Below are positions 1 to 11,578 of a DNA stretch of 64,000 nucleotides, one piece after another. The stretch is from Lentinus brumalis (lineage: Eukaryota; Basidiomycota; Agaricomycetes; Polyporales; Polyporaceae): contig MARA01000001.1 of the NCBI GenBank assembly GCA_001792895.1, forward strand, positions 3,472,001 to 3,536,000, written 5' to 3'. The position numbers and the translations under genes are program-made. The notes below the pieces were generated by a model. That model was not told where the DNA came from. It ran no database searches and saw nothing but the letters and a program-made list of their open reading frames with translations. The stretch's first letter is position 1. Each line of letters opens with the position of its first letter.

Positions 1-1380
1 AGCTCGGAGCAGGCGACGCGATCTGGAACCCAACTTCGCGATTATATCAGCCTTGACTTCAGCACGAGCCACATACCGTACCTCCGTTGGAGAGAACGTT
101 GATGAAGCCTAGGGGATCGCCCGCACACGGTACCAGTGCTCGCAATTGACTTGTGAACCGAGATAAGCTTACCCCGGATCCTGCAGCACCTCCCGAGCCT
201 GGACTCGAAGGCCTTCCCACCGATGAATATGTTCCTCGTCGTATCTCAGCGTGGTGGTCGTGCTCTGAGAACGACTCTCATGGGATTTCGGAGCCGCGTC
301 CGTTCTGTGCAGAGAAGTCGAGGGTGCCGCTAGGTTCATCTTCGAATTTAGTTCGGTATAAGCACGACTCGGAGGACGCACGTTCGCTTCTGCGGAATCC
401 GGAGGATGACAATTCGCCTGGTGAAGCATCGTCAGGATACCCGGCCCCACTCGTGTTCTGGATCATGGTTATAGACTTGCGTACGTACGAGTGCGTTCGA
501 GATGTGCTCTCCAGCTTCTGCCACACCTAGCAGCCCCTCGGAGCAATTGCCCGAACTCAACGTAAGCTCAAGACAGCTCGGCTCGACTTGCACTTGCCTC
601 TGGCGCACGTTGCTGTAGGAAGGGCTGTTGGCGAAGGCCGGCCGAAGCACGCGACTCCAGGAGGTACGCGTGCATGCCATGCATATGGACAGGAAGGGAC
701 ATCCATGCGAGGTCCCCTTTGGGACATACCGATGGATGATCACGGTGTACTGGATGGCGCCGACTGTATTTCGGGGAACGCGAAGTGAACGCTAGTACGC
801 GATATAAATGGCGGGTGGTCTGGTAGTCTGGCGGGATGAGTTCAAAGGCAGACACAAAGGCAAACCACCGCGCACCGGCAAGATACTCGAGCCGGCAGTG
901 GTGCCGCTGCTAGCTGGAGGAGTTCTTTGAAACTATCGATACAGCTCCGGTCAACAGGCGAAAACATTAGTCCTCAGTAGAACATGAGGCACACCCGGGA
1001 GTCACGTACCCGCCTTTCGCTCGGATAGACATTCGAGGGGAGACGCACGGCCCCGACTCGCATTGGGCTGGACGCTCGCCGCATCTCCCGGGTCTGGATA
1101 CAACGACCTTGCCACACCGTGTTAGGGTTGTTCCTCGTCGTACTGTATACTCTTGAGAACAGCTCCCACGAGACTCCGGATCCACGTCCGTTCTGCCAGA
1201 AAGGTCAGCGAGGTCGGCGAACGGGTTGGTGAGACGGCGGGGTACATAGTGAGTCTGATCCAATGGGTCGGAAATGCGGGAGATTGGTAGAACGTGGGCT
1301 ATCGATATTTCCTTGTGTGCGAAGAGGCAAGGCGAGGGAGATGAAGGGAAAGGATTCACAATATAAACCATAGACCTGTG
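1..1380. repeat. Diverged repeat block, left copy (R1 and R2 units)
   Basis: This stretch contains two diverged copies of one unit. R1 (about 200-330) and R2 (about 1090-1215) share a core beginning TTCCTCGTCGTA, followed by TGAGAAC and CGTCCGTTCTG. Both also occur at 13.5 and 14.4 kb. Positions 1-430 align with 13322-13720 over long stretches with scattered substitutions. Positions about 440-560 resemble 13090-13200, which lie before that copy rather than after it, suggesting a tandem array. Open frames here are not kept intact between copies, so I do not call a gene. It may be a decayed gene family or an old repeat. Confidence 0.65.
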
Positions 1381-2005
1381 AACGACTCAGCTACTTCTGA
1401 TTACGGGAGGACTTGCAAAGAGGCGACGTACGAAACACTAGTAATGTGAATTTGCGTCGGATAGCGATCACGACGCGTCCTCTGGTTGGAGCCGCGGCGA
1501 TGCCATGTGCGCCGTCGTTCATTCAAAGGGACTGAGTGACTATTTGGACAGCAGTAGCGCATACGTGCATCCATTGAGCCGTACTCGAATATTGGCCTTC
1601 TGCTGATAAGGAGAGGTCAACAGACCCGAATATCGCGTGGGAGAATGGCAGCTCCATACTTACCCGTTCATGGCGACGAAGACGTCGCGCTGTCAAATGG
1701 AGCGAGAGGGCGCCACTACGTCGAACGTGACGGAACTTCACTCCTACCAATCTCACCAGACGGCAAGGGACGGGTTGTGTTCTCGGGAGTGGCCTTTCTG
1801 ATTCCTTCTCATCCCCGTCATAACCGTCTGGGCAATGTGAGTCACGCCGAGCGTAACGAAACCTCACATGTAAGTACACCCACTTATGCATACCAAACTC
1901 ACCGGATATTATTGATAGGCATGGCTCTGTCTTGTCCTTTGTTCCGTCCTATCTGTCGGTTTGGAAGAGGCAGAACAGCGGCTATAACGCCTGGCTGGCG
2001 AGACT

Positions 2006-3400
2006 ATGGCTAAGGGTCGTTATGAGACCCGCGACGCGGTCCCTCCGTGACGGGCCACGGTGTCCCTATATGGCAATCTTCAGCCAGACATGGAGGAACA
2101 CTGTAAACGCTAAACCTCAGCCCGAGTTCCGCACGCACACGGAAGAGGTTCCCGTCACCGTAGGCAACAACGCCTTATGTCTGAGAGATTCGATTGAGGA
2201 TGCACCGTGGAGAGAGGCTGTAAATTGCCATTTGTGGCATACTTATTCTCGTCAAAGTTCTCGATGTTCTCTCAATCAGTTCACGGATAATAGGCACCAC
2301 GGTGCGTACTCACCTGTGTGCGCATGCTCTCTCCAACACGAATACAGCGCACATCAGAAGCTAACGCAATCGCGTCCACGGTTCCCCGAGCCGCCGTTCT
2401 AACCCCCCTGCGCTCCCACAGAAGCCCGAAGGTTGTGGAGACAGTGTCGAGTATCGAGTATTCCGACGTTGCGCAGACGTGGGCGACCTGCTCCAGCCCA
2501 TCGACGTGCTCACCACGAGACGCGTCGGGGAGACGGTCATATGCTTGACGGGACACAGAATTGCAGGACGACGTGCCCAGTGAATGGAGCTCAATGAATA
2601 GCTGCCGGCATGACCGGCGGTACGTGATCTCAAGGGGATCTCCTGCGAAGGAACCTTCAGAGGACGAGCGTCATTGCAAGCCGACGTCCACGATGATCGC
2701 GCGCCCATTTGCTCGGAACCCTCTTCTTCTCTCGACTTCGACTCCGTCGCGGTCCACGCCGTGCGAGACTTCCAAGGCCCCGTTAACCTTTGCTCGAGCA
2801 GAGCTCTTGAGTGCCCGACGGCTGGTGAGGCAAGGCGACCGATCTTGCAATGTCCGTGCATCATGCCAACCGGCATGGCACCCCAGTTCGTGATGTCCTC
2901 GCGGCGGTTATGAGAGGCTAGAACGTCATGACCTAGGTCGGGCGCCACTGCGGTCGGATACGTGCCGAGTGATGTTCTTTCGAAGGACGAGCTGGCAGAT
3001 TTGGGCGGACGTTCTGACTCCTGGCGGTCGAGGTCTGCTCGCTGAGTGCGCTGGCTTTGGAGAATCGGGCTTTGGCACTGTCGACTGATCGCGAGAGACC
3101 CGGGACGGAATGACGCAGCGTTTGCATCGGAGGCGGGCCGGCGGATAGGGCGGAGGGGACGCGGACGGGGATTGCCAGAAGGGGCACCGGATTCGGGACG
3201 GAGCGCTGTGCCTGAGCGAGCGGCTGCGTCGGGACCGGGCTTGCTGATGTCTCCTCGAACGCGCCCATCCCCGCACATCCGCACCGTGTCCCATCCGCCG
3301 TCCTGTCCTTCCTCCACCCATGGCCCACCTCGACCCCGTCATCGGCGCCCGTCGACCACACGCCTGCGACCGCCAGCACATCCCCGCCCAGTGCCCAACA
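2006..3400 (+). repeat. Direct duplicate of 15506-16760 (left copy) with orphan promoter
   Basis: From 2006 the sequence is nearly identical to 15506 onward, with long exact runs. It continues through the promoter and start codon of the septin-like gene: 3305-3345 matches 16690-16730, including the CCACCCATGG context. Similarity fades near 3400, so this copy has the promoter and first codons without the GTPase coding region. Copies differ by indels of 1 and about 11 nt, so long open frames on the minus strand here are not conserved as frames and are probably chance. The segment 2137-2300 is missing from the right copy. Confidence 0.8.
3046..3400 (+). pseudogene. Orphan promoter plus 5' fragment of the septin-like gene
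   Basis: The ATG at 3320 lies in the same context as the ATG at 16707, and the flanking 5' sequence (CCCATCCCCGCACATCCGCA) is shared exactly. The first codons (Met-Ala-His) match, then reading frames drift and the P-loop coding region is absent. What follows is unrelated C-rich DNA. It is best read as a truncated duplicate. Whether this promoter is active, and what it would transcribe, cannot be told from sequence. Confidence 0.6.
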
Positions 3401-5900
3401 CCGCTGATTGGCTGCAGCGCAATCGCTCGCCACGCTCGACCTCGCCCTCTCTGCCCGGGCTACGCTGCTCCTCTCTCTCTGCTCGCCCGCACTCGCTCGT
3501 TCGCTCTCCTGCCCGCCCCCGCCGCCTTCTCTCGACATACTCTCTCTCCCAACGCATCGCCCCTTGGCGCATGCATCCGGCCGCACAGGAGATAGTCTGC
3601 GTAGAGATCAGAAGTGCATAGTGGACGGGTACGATGTAGTAAGCAGCACGAATAGCATCTATTCATATCCACATACCTCGTCCGACGCGCTCAGAACCCG
3701 AGTACACGCCCTCCAGACGCTTGCGGTGCGTCGTCGTTGTCCTGACCGACCGTCAGCATGGTGCGATCGCGGGAACGCAAGCAGACTCACCACAGCTCGC
3801 CACCCCACACCAGCCCTTCCGCCCTTGTCAGCAAAGACGGTACGACTGCGACCCGATGCAACTCACCACTGCGACGCTGACGCGTCTCAACATCCAGCCC
3901 GCCTCGACCACCGCGAACGCTGCTTACCCTTCAACCTTCAACATGGGCACCTTATCACTGAAGGCCCGTTGGGCGCCTCGCGCAGACCATGCATCGACCC
4001 TGCGTGACTGTCCACACGCAGTCCCAGCGCTGCGCGGCCACACAAGTCGCGTTCTCCGCCGACCCGCCGCCAAATCCGCCCATCGAGACCGCCCACCACG
4101 CCGGCTATATGCGCCATCCACTGCACTCGATAGCGCCGCCCTGTACGAACCTGGGAAGGTACGCGGCGCGCCGAGCGGACGTCTCTACGCCCGTCCACGC
4201 TCCAATCACTGTATGCCCACGTACAAATAACCGTATGCCTCACGCCGCGGAGATGCAGGTCCGTCCAACGACGGCTTTCAGACATTTCTGCACCTCCCCG
4301 GGTTGATGCACGCCGGTACCACCGCCGTCCGACGAGGTCGACACCCGCTTTCGACCCGGACGTCCGTAACGCGTCCAGCTGGTCGCGACACTTGTCCTTT
4401 CACTTCGGCCGACCCCCGCGGCGATAGCCGCCGCCTCAGACGATGCGAAGGCAGTCACGCCCGGACGAGCCGGTGACGGCGCACACCATCTTCGCTGGCT
4501 CGGTCGCCCGCCAACACCAGATGCGACACATCGCCGCCCCGCCGCAAGCTATCGACCGGCGAGCTCGTCCCCCAGACACGCTGCACGGTCGAAGCTGATT
4601 CGGCCGTACCCCGTGCCTCTGCGGGCTCCTCCAAAAACCGCTCCGGAGGTGCGATTTCATTGCGTCTTCGCCAGCCTGCCCACGCACGCCCGCTCCCCAG
4701 CCCGCGCATCGCGTCCGGGCGACGCACCCGCAACCCACACCGCATCACGTCAGTCCTGGAGACTACGTCTGACGCGGCTGCACGCCGTCTAGACCGGACT
4801 CCAAGAACCCCGTATCCACTGGCAGCCGCACCCCGGCACCGATCCGGCCATATCTCACCAACCCGTGCCCCGTCTGCGCTCAAACCACGTCTCCAGGGAC
4901 GCCCTGAACGCTCCGCGTCCACGGCCGCCCGCCGCTCACCGCTCACCGCCCCGCGACGGTCTGAAAATCGGTCCCAACACGCGATTTCCATGGGCACTCC
5001 CGCCCGCGCACCACTTCTGCCCGCTCTCCCGCCCCAGACCGCCCCGCCGCAACCACTCGCACTGCTCCCCGGCGGCCCTCTACACCCGTGCGAGTCTCCA
5101 AAAAGGAGTTCAGATGTGCCCCGCCGGACATATATCGCGGCCACCACGGCGCCGTTTGCACTCGAACCGAGTGCGTGCGGACGTGGCAACCTCGCGCCGT
5201 CTCCGCCACGCACTGAGGCCGCGCACGTCTCAAACGCGCGGCTCTCGGGGCACACGACGTCTACGCTCCCCGACCCCTCTGGAGTAGGGAGCGTCCGGGC
5301 GACGCTCGCTGCAACGGTCCGCGGCCGTAGCACTCGCCGCTGCCGGCCGCGCATCCACGAAGACGAGACTCTGAAGCTGCCGGCGTCGCCGGTCCCGCCA
5401 CCACCACACCACCCCACCACCACACCACACTGCGTCCGACGTCGAGCACCTCCGCACCTATCGCCGCTCGCGCGCTGGAACCCCTATCGTCTCCGGGTGC
5501 GAATGCTTCATTCTCATGGACGACGGCCGCGCCACCGACCCCGGGACCTCGGGACCGACATCTCGACTTCGTCCGCGGGGCTGGGCGGTGTGCACGCTCT
5601 CGGGCTCGCTAGACGTGCGACGTGCGACGTGCAAGTCTAGCGAGTCCGAGAGACGGCCGGCGCGGCTCTCGAAACCTCGCGCACGGCGATGCCGCCGCCT
5701 CGCAGAACCAGAACCAGAACAAGCTCGGCCCGCCGGCACCTCTCTAACAGCACGGGTCCCCGTACCGAGCCTTGTAACGTAGTAGGCGGACGGAGAAATA
5801 TACCTTGTCTCACCTTGTGCCCGCGGCGCTGTCCCAGGCTGTCGAACGTCGAACGACGCGCTGCGTTGTCGGGCAGGTTGCTGCTGCACGACATGCCCAC
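3400..5900 (+). other. C-rich, strand-skewed tract without a supported gene
   Basis: The plus strand is rich in C and poor in G for over 2 kb, with CT-rich patches at 3440-3560. Both strands show long stop-free stretches, which is expected in such composition. They have low-complexity Arg/Pro/Ala translations and no domain I recognise. I see no convincing coding signal. A strong hairpin lies at 5597-5652. Confidence 0.5.
5597..5652. repeat. 18-bp stem, 20-nt loop inverted repeat
   Basis: The left arm (5597-5614, ctctcgggctcgctagac) and right arm (5635-5652) pair at 17 of 18 positions. The remaining position would be a G-U wobble in plus-strand RNA. The loop is built from repeats of GTGCGAC. 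It could be a small-RNA precursor, a terminator or a remnant of an inverted repeat. No flanking gene assigns it a role. Confidence 0.75.
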
Positions 5901-6233
5901 GGGGAGGCGGACCGCGTCCGAGTCAGTGAGTAGGTAGGTCGGAATGGAGCGAGAGATGATGCGCACCGCTTGCAAGTTGACTGTTGCGACAACGTCATTG
6001 TGTCGCCCTGAGCGAGATGACGGGGCCTGTAGACTCGATCTCGGGTACAGGTCGAAGTCAGTACGCAGCCCGACGGTCAGCCGACAGACGGCTCGACGTA
6101 CTTTATCGCGTGTGCGTGTGCATTCCGTGAGGACAGAAGGGCTGTTAGTTTGCGTTGTACCGTCGCACGCAGAAACGGCGGTGTGCTCACCTCGGGTCGA
6201 GACTGGCCGACGGTTGCAGATCAGAGGGAACTC

Positions 6234-7579
6234 TTAGATGTAGCTCATAAGTAGTACGGGAGCCTGAGATCCGTACGCCGGCGGTATGTCAGCCCGGGCG
6301 CAGAACGCGAGAGGTGAGTAGTACTTACTTGCTGTGTGCCTCGCACAAGTCCGGTCGCGCTGCGATATCTAGAGTTCCACGTCGCTCGTTAATCCGGTAC
6401 GTCTGCCTTGCCGAAAACAGGACTATACATACCTGAAGATCGCGCCGGGACCGACGCTGAGAGGCCGCGAGGATGCCGTTGGTTTCCGAGCACGCCTGAG
6501 GCTGCTGCAGAGACAGACGGGGTGAGTTGCATGGACACGAAGAGTACTGGGACAGTGCGCTTGCTCACCTGCGGCGCACTGCACGACCTGAGCGCGGCCG
6601 GGCAGACTTCCAGTACTCGTACAGATGAGACTCTGTCACTCTGGCAACTGACGGGAAGATGGCACAGTTAGCGGGGATGAACGGCTCTGAGATTCTGCAA
6701 GTGGCCACGCATTAGTACGTACCTCCCATCATAGGTATGCAAAGTCGCGCTTCGTCCGTATCGTCCGAGTCCGAGACGATGCTCATGCTTCATGAGCTGA
6801 AAGGCTTGTTCATCGTCAGTGCACGCGAAGACAAGCAGATGGCGGCGTAGCGTACCTGAAGTTAAGCCTCGCATGAAGGCCACTTGTATTCAGAACGTCC
6901 ATATCTTCCGTAACAGTCTGCGGGCGGTCACCGACCGTGAGCTGACAGTGCGCTGCCTCCAGAATAGCAACGTAACATACTTACCTCTACGTCTGCGGAC
7001 GCGCACTCAAACCGGCGGTCGAAGATGTCTCGCGGCGAGCACAGACATCGGGGAGGTACCATGCTGTTGCATACCAGAGTGCTGGACTTGGAGTCCTGAA
7101 CGACATCGCTGTGACGGCGCGAGTCAGCACAGAAGCAGAAGCACGCAAAGCTGCATGACGGACTCTACGAACCTGTCTTGCAACACAAATATGCGTCCCG
7201 GGAAGTCCGACGTCGAAGTAGTCGGCGTACCGCCGCGACCTGCCGCTGCTCTAGAGAGCACATAGCAGTCTCATGAGTATGCAGTCACCTCAGCCAAGAG
7301 TACTCACCGGGTTCAGCCAAAGGGCCGTCGGACAGAAGCGGCCTGCAACTGAGGATGAGCAGAGACCCGCAGTACGGCTCTATAGATGCATGGCAGCAGC
7401 GTACCTCTTGGTCGAACAGACATCTATAGCAAAATGAGGTATGAATATGAGTTCAAACAGTATAGAAAGGTACGTACCTTACCCTTCAGACACGGAAGAG
7501 ACACGCAGCGAGTATGGGGACCTGAGTCTGTGGCCGCGGCCAAACTTGAAGTAGCGGTACTCGGAGGGGCCGGCGTCAT
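6234..7579 (-). CDS. Candidate intron-dense gene, unknown function (206 aa)
   Basis: Twelve exons join with consistent phase: 7579-7478, 7423-7405, 7348-7308, 7250-7173, 7108-7075, 6992-6985, 6917-6856, 6787-6723, 6647-6569, 6504-6433, 6359-6329, 6263-6234. Donors are mostly strong (GTACGT, GTGAGT, GTAAGT, GTATGT) and several introns have CTGAC/CTAAC branch-like sites. The sum is 621 nt, ending in TAA. One exon is 8 nt and one 19 nt. The product is basic, rich in Arg and Ser, with an acidic Ser-Asp patch (IVSDSDDTDEA) near the middle. I recognise no domain, signal peptide or TM segment. Because exons were chosen to keep frame, chance assembly is possible; RNA evidence would decide. The acceptor of the eighth exon is the weakest choice. 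Confidence 0.42.
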
Positions 7580-10082
7580 GTAACCGAAACAATCGCGGTG
7601 TCTGGAGCAGTATGAAGCTGTAGAGCATAGCACGGAGAGGAATGATCGTAGAAGATGGAATAGGTGAAGGGCTGAGGATGAGCGGGCTACGAGTGGTAGT
7701 ACGAGACGGAAGCAGAAGGCAGAATGGGGGAGAGCGATATTACCAGGGAGGATAATGGACGGGCCCGCTACGGACATGGTGACACACGCACGCAAAAGAG
7801 ACTACAGTAGGGTAGAGAAGGGAAAGGGGATGGGGTCATGGGAAGGGGTGCTCGAAAGGTGGTCGAACGAGGAGGATACTTATAGGCGAAGAGGCAAGCG
7901 GAGAGTAGACGTTTCGTATCCCGACGCAATCGTGTCAGAATAAACCAGAAATATCTTCAGAGTAAAACAGTCTCACGCATGCAGAACGTGCCAGTCTATC
8001 GTCCAACCAGAGAGAGCCACGGAGCAGAGAGGCGAGAGGCGAGCGAAGACCTGCAGTATCCAAGCGAAGGAAAGGATTGCGATGGTTCTGGTCCTGGAAG
8101 ACGTCGGCAGATGGCCAGAGCGGCGTTCGTAACGTAAGGTAGACGCCTGTCCCTTGATGGAGCTATTCTGGCTGCAGATGCCGTTGTAGAGTGGGCGGAT
8201 GAAGGGAGGAGGCGAGGGTGATGAAATGCAAGCGATTGGCGGTGTTTCCTGGATTGCCGGTCGTTCGAGGGCGAGTTATGTGTGCTATAAGCCTCCAATA
8301 GTAGCTCATAAGGTAGCGCTGGCCTTCCAGAGCAGCGAGAGTTGGTAGCCAGCACTGTTGGATTGACCTGTGCACTTCGGTTACTCCGGAATAGAGCCCG
8401 AAAGCGAATATCTGGTGAATCCCCTCGTCAATCATTAGCTACACGTATCACCGTGTTACAATGTGGTAGGTACCTGAGATATGTGCTCGCTGAGTTATGC
8501 TCGGCATGAGTGAGCGCTGAGGTCTGTCGCGGAGGCGCACTGCTCGGCGGAGAGGGTTGCGATGACGTCCCGGTTGGAGGGCGTCTAGATTGCCATTTTC
8601 GCTCAAGCCGGCTGTGGCGGATTCGGTCGTCTGTTTCCTGCACGCCTCCGCTCCGACTCTTCGTTCCTCTGCTTGACTCATATCAATAAACGGCCCTGTA
8701 CTGCCTCAAATGCCCCAGTTGCCTGCATGACCTCACTGGATGTTCAACTCGAAGCCTGTTACAGGCTGGCGATCCACGGACCACGGTCCACATTGAAGAT
8801 ATCACAGTAAGTACAGCTCTAGTGAAAGGGCACAAGTATGACTCTCCAAGCATTATACTGGGCTCGCTCGGGGTATGAGATAGCCATCTGGCAGCGGACT
8901 AGTTGCCTACTCTGTCTGCAGCTGCACAGTGTCCCGGCTAGGCTCCAGGTGTCCGCTGCTGCCGCGGTGACACCATATTACTCGCCATCTAGGTACGAGA
9001 CTGATACCACTCTAGGCCGCTACGTCTTCTCAGAGTGCACGCGCATTTGTGGCCGATATTATTACGTGGAAAGGAGGCCACCATGTGCCGCACTGGTTCC
9101 ACTCAGGGTCCCGGTAGGCTTCCAAGTTTCGACTTGCTTCTGAGATTGATGTGAAGTCCTGGGCATCGTCTCAGTGGCCTCCTGGTCCTGCATAGACTCT
9201 GGTGATGCTCAGCTCTTCTACAACTCAGCTCAGTCCATGTAGAATGGCATGCAACTGCATAAGTTTGTTACGCTGTTTGTCTCGCCGTACCGAACAATCA
9301 TTCGCACTCAGAGGTTCTTCGGGTCCCGTCTCGGGGACCGCCTTCTCGGATGGCACAAGCGACATCCGACTTCTCGTGATGGTCTCCCACCAGCGCGCTC
9401 CGTTCGCTTGGTCTAATAACTTCTGCACTGTATCATGCCTGAGTGACACTGGCACCCATGCTACTCCATTATACCTCCATGTGGTCCATGGGTGTCAGCA
9501 GAAAGTCAGCAAATCAGCTTGATATGTGGCATGCCTGCTAGGCGGCCTAGTTGTGCATGAAGTCAACTGAGCGATACGTGGTCCGCATGCTCCGAACAGC
9601 TCAGGGTCTGCCGCCCGCTGTCACGGTGCTTCTCTTCGAGATGCATCGTAACCGTCTTCGTGCTGGATACATGTATTCCCGGTCAGACTTTATGTCATCA
9701 GGTGAGTTTCAGGAGTCCCCAGTCAGCGGTCCCAGTCTAGGAGCCAAGCACACCGCAAGCCATTCTCAGTGCAGACACAGGCCGTCGACTTGTATCCTAA
9801 GGCTGCAAAGATGTATGCTTGCCTGCTACTGTGCGGTGATGAGGGCTTGAAGCATACGTAACGGATACAAGCGTAGCTTAAACAGTCATACGACACTCAC
9901 ACAAAAATAGAGTGGGAAGATGGCACAGAAGGGATGTGAGGCGAAGCGACCGGGAGGTCTCCCCGCAGAAACTTCTATGCATCCCTAGACTGCCGTTTGC
10001 ATTTCCGCATCTTGCCGGTTGACCGCGCGCAGCGTTACAATTATGTGTTTCAATTACCAGTGAACCACGACTGCGTTACGGT
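7580..10082. other. Stretch without a supported gene
   Basis: No conserved coding region, structural RNA or terminal-repeat element is recognisable. Composition around 8.7-9.9 kb is closer to balanced than in neighbouring coding DNA, as often seen in old intergenic or repeat-derived sequence. The part just above 7580 would be the promoter of the minus-strand candidate gene and is CT-rich on that strand. Confidence 0.4.
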
Positions 10083-11578
10083 ATGTACGACTTACTGCTC
10101 TCACCCTCACTTCCTCAACACGCCCATGTCCTTTCCCCCAACCTTCTCCTCTACTCGCGTAGGCCGTGGCCGCGTAAGGCATCGACTGAGCATGCTGGAC
10201 ACCAAGGTATGTTGCGACGTGATTGTCTGACCTACATCAGCTGACCTCGGTAGTCGCAGAGAGCAGACACTGCTTGCTAGCATCCGCAACTACCGACTCG
10301 TCGAGAACTAGTAGTGCAAGCTGTGAACCAGCCGGTGAGTGGAGAGCCCTCGTGCGTTCAGTCCGTCCCCCATGCTCACCTACCTTGCCGCAGGTAGTAT
10401 CTATTGCGAAGGAACACGTCCCTCCGATGCCGTGACCGTCCGAGACGCGTCGAAGTTCCGCCCGATACGCGTACGTCGAAGCTCACTGTTGGCCAGAGCA
10501 TGACGATGACACCTGCCCGAACTCGCCGGATTCCACTGACTGATGTCGCGTACAGGGGATGTACGTACCTTCATTGATGTGCCGGACGGCGTATGTTCAT
10601 TCTACTGATGCTAATGTGATTAGTCTCGTCGGCGCTGAACCTGAATGCCAAGGTAGAAGACGAGCGGCGCTGACGATAGACCTCGCCAGCCTTGCTCTCG
10701 CGGTGAGTGTCGTGAACTCCACGCCGCGATTCAGTTGCGGTTCAGCAGGATACTGGAGTGATGATGGTCCAGATACAAAGCGACATTCTGCCAGCCCGAG
10801 TGAAGCCCACCAACTGGAGACAGCAGCCGCGGCCTACCGCCGTCACGCGTTTAAGGACGGTCGCAACGGCGTGCCTCCCCGAGGCAACGCTCCCGCGCAT
10901 GCATTACTGCAGGCTTCCGATGTCTTCGGGGACGTGCACAGCGCGACCGTCTGTTCGTACCTTTTCTGGTCACAAGCCTGCAAGAACGAGATATGTCCGA
11001 GCCTGTGTAAGATAATGGTGAGCTCTCGCTGACTATCTGCCTGGAGACGGTGCACTGAGCGCAATGGCTTCATAGACCGGCGGTAGCATAGGCGGGCAAC
11101 GGGTTCTCGTGGCCTCTGGCGGCGTTCGCAGTGTGTATGTTCGGTTTCTGGCTCCAAGTAGCTCACGCTGAGATGTCTGCAGGCACAGCGCACCGGCGAG
11201 AGAGGACGCGGGAGCGGCAGAGCGTGGCCGTTGAGGACAAGGAGCGAGTGGCGGGAGTCGTCCGCGTCAGCGCGCGAAGGGTCTTCTCTCTGGTGAGACT
11301 TGCCTTATATGTGCAGTCACCTTCCGGATCAAGACAGATGACGTCACGCGTCAGACGCGGTCGCGACGCGCAGGTGCAGCCACTGGCAGAAACGGGGAGC
11401 TTCGAGAGGGATGGCGAGAAGAACTCGAGTGTCGAGGTACCTTCTGCAGCATCTGCGGAGTCTCTGACGACCTGCCCGCAGTCAGCAGCGACCGAGGTGA
11501 GCCCGCGCAGATCCTGTGTGCCATGTGTCTCTGACATACCGTGAACCTACGTCTGCAGACTGTGTTCTGCGCGCATAA
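10083..11578 (+). CDS. Candidate intron-dense gene, unknown function (339 aa)
   Basis: Nine exons fit in phase: 10083-10206, 10260-10334, 10394-10470, 10556-11017, 11076-11130, 11183-11292, 11355-11436, 11482-11496, 11559-11578. Together they make 1020 nt ending in TAA. Introns are 45-85 nt, begin GTATGT, GTGAGT, GTACGT, GTGAGC and similar, and several carry CTGAC-like sites. The long fourth exon (154 codons) has a protein-like translation with a segment reading GYWSDDGPD. The C-terminal third is Arg/Glu-rich and could be helical. No known domain is visible. The start at 10083 is simply the first ATG of the open frame, so upstream exons are possible. It may alternatively be a spliced non-coding RNA or a decayed gene. 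Confidence 0.42.

Noticed and set aside
2361..3317. 318-codon minus-strand open frame in the left duplicate
   Set aside because: The near-identical right copy breaks this frame with 1-nt and ~11-nt indels, and the translation has no recognisable domain.
4455..5640. Overlapping >300-codon open frames on both strands
   Set aside because: They overlap each other in C-rich DNA where stops are rare; translations are low-complexity Arg/Pro/Ala/Gly.
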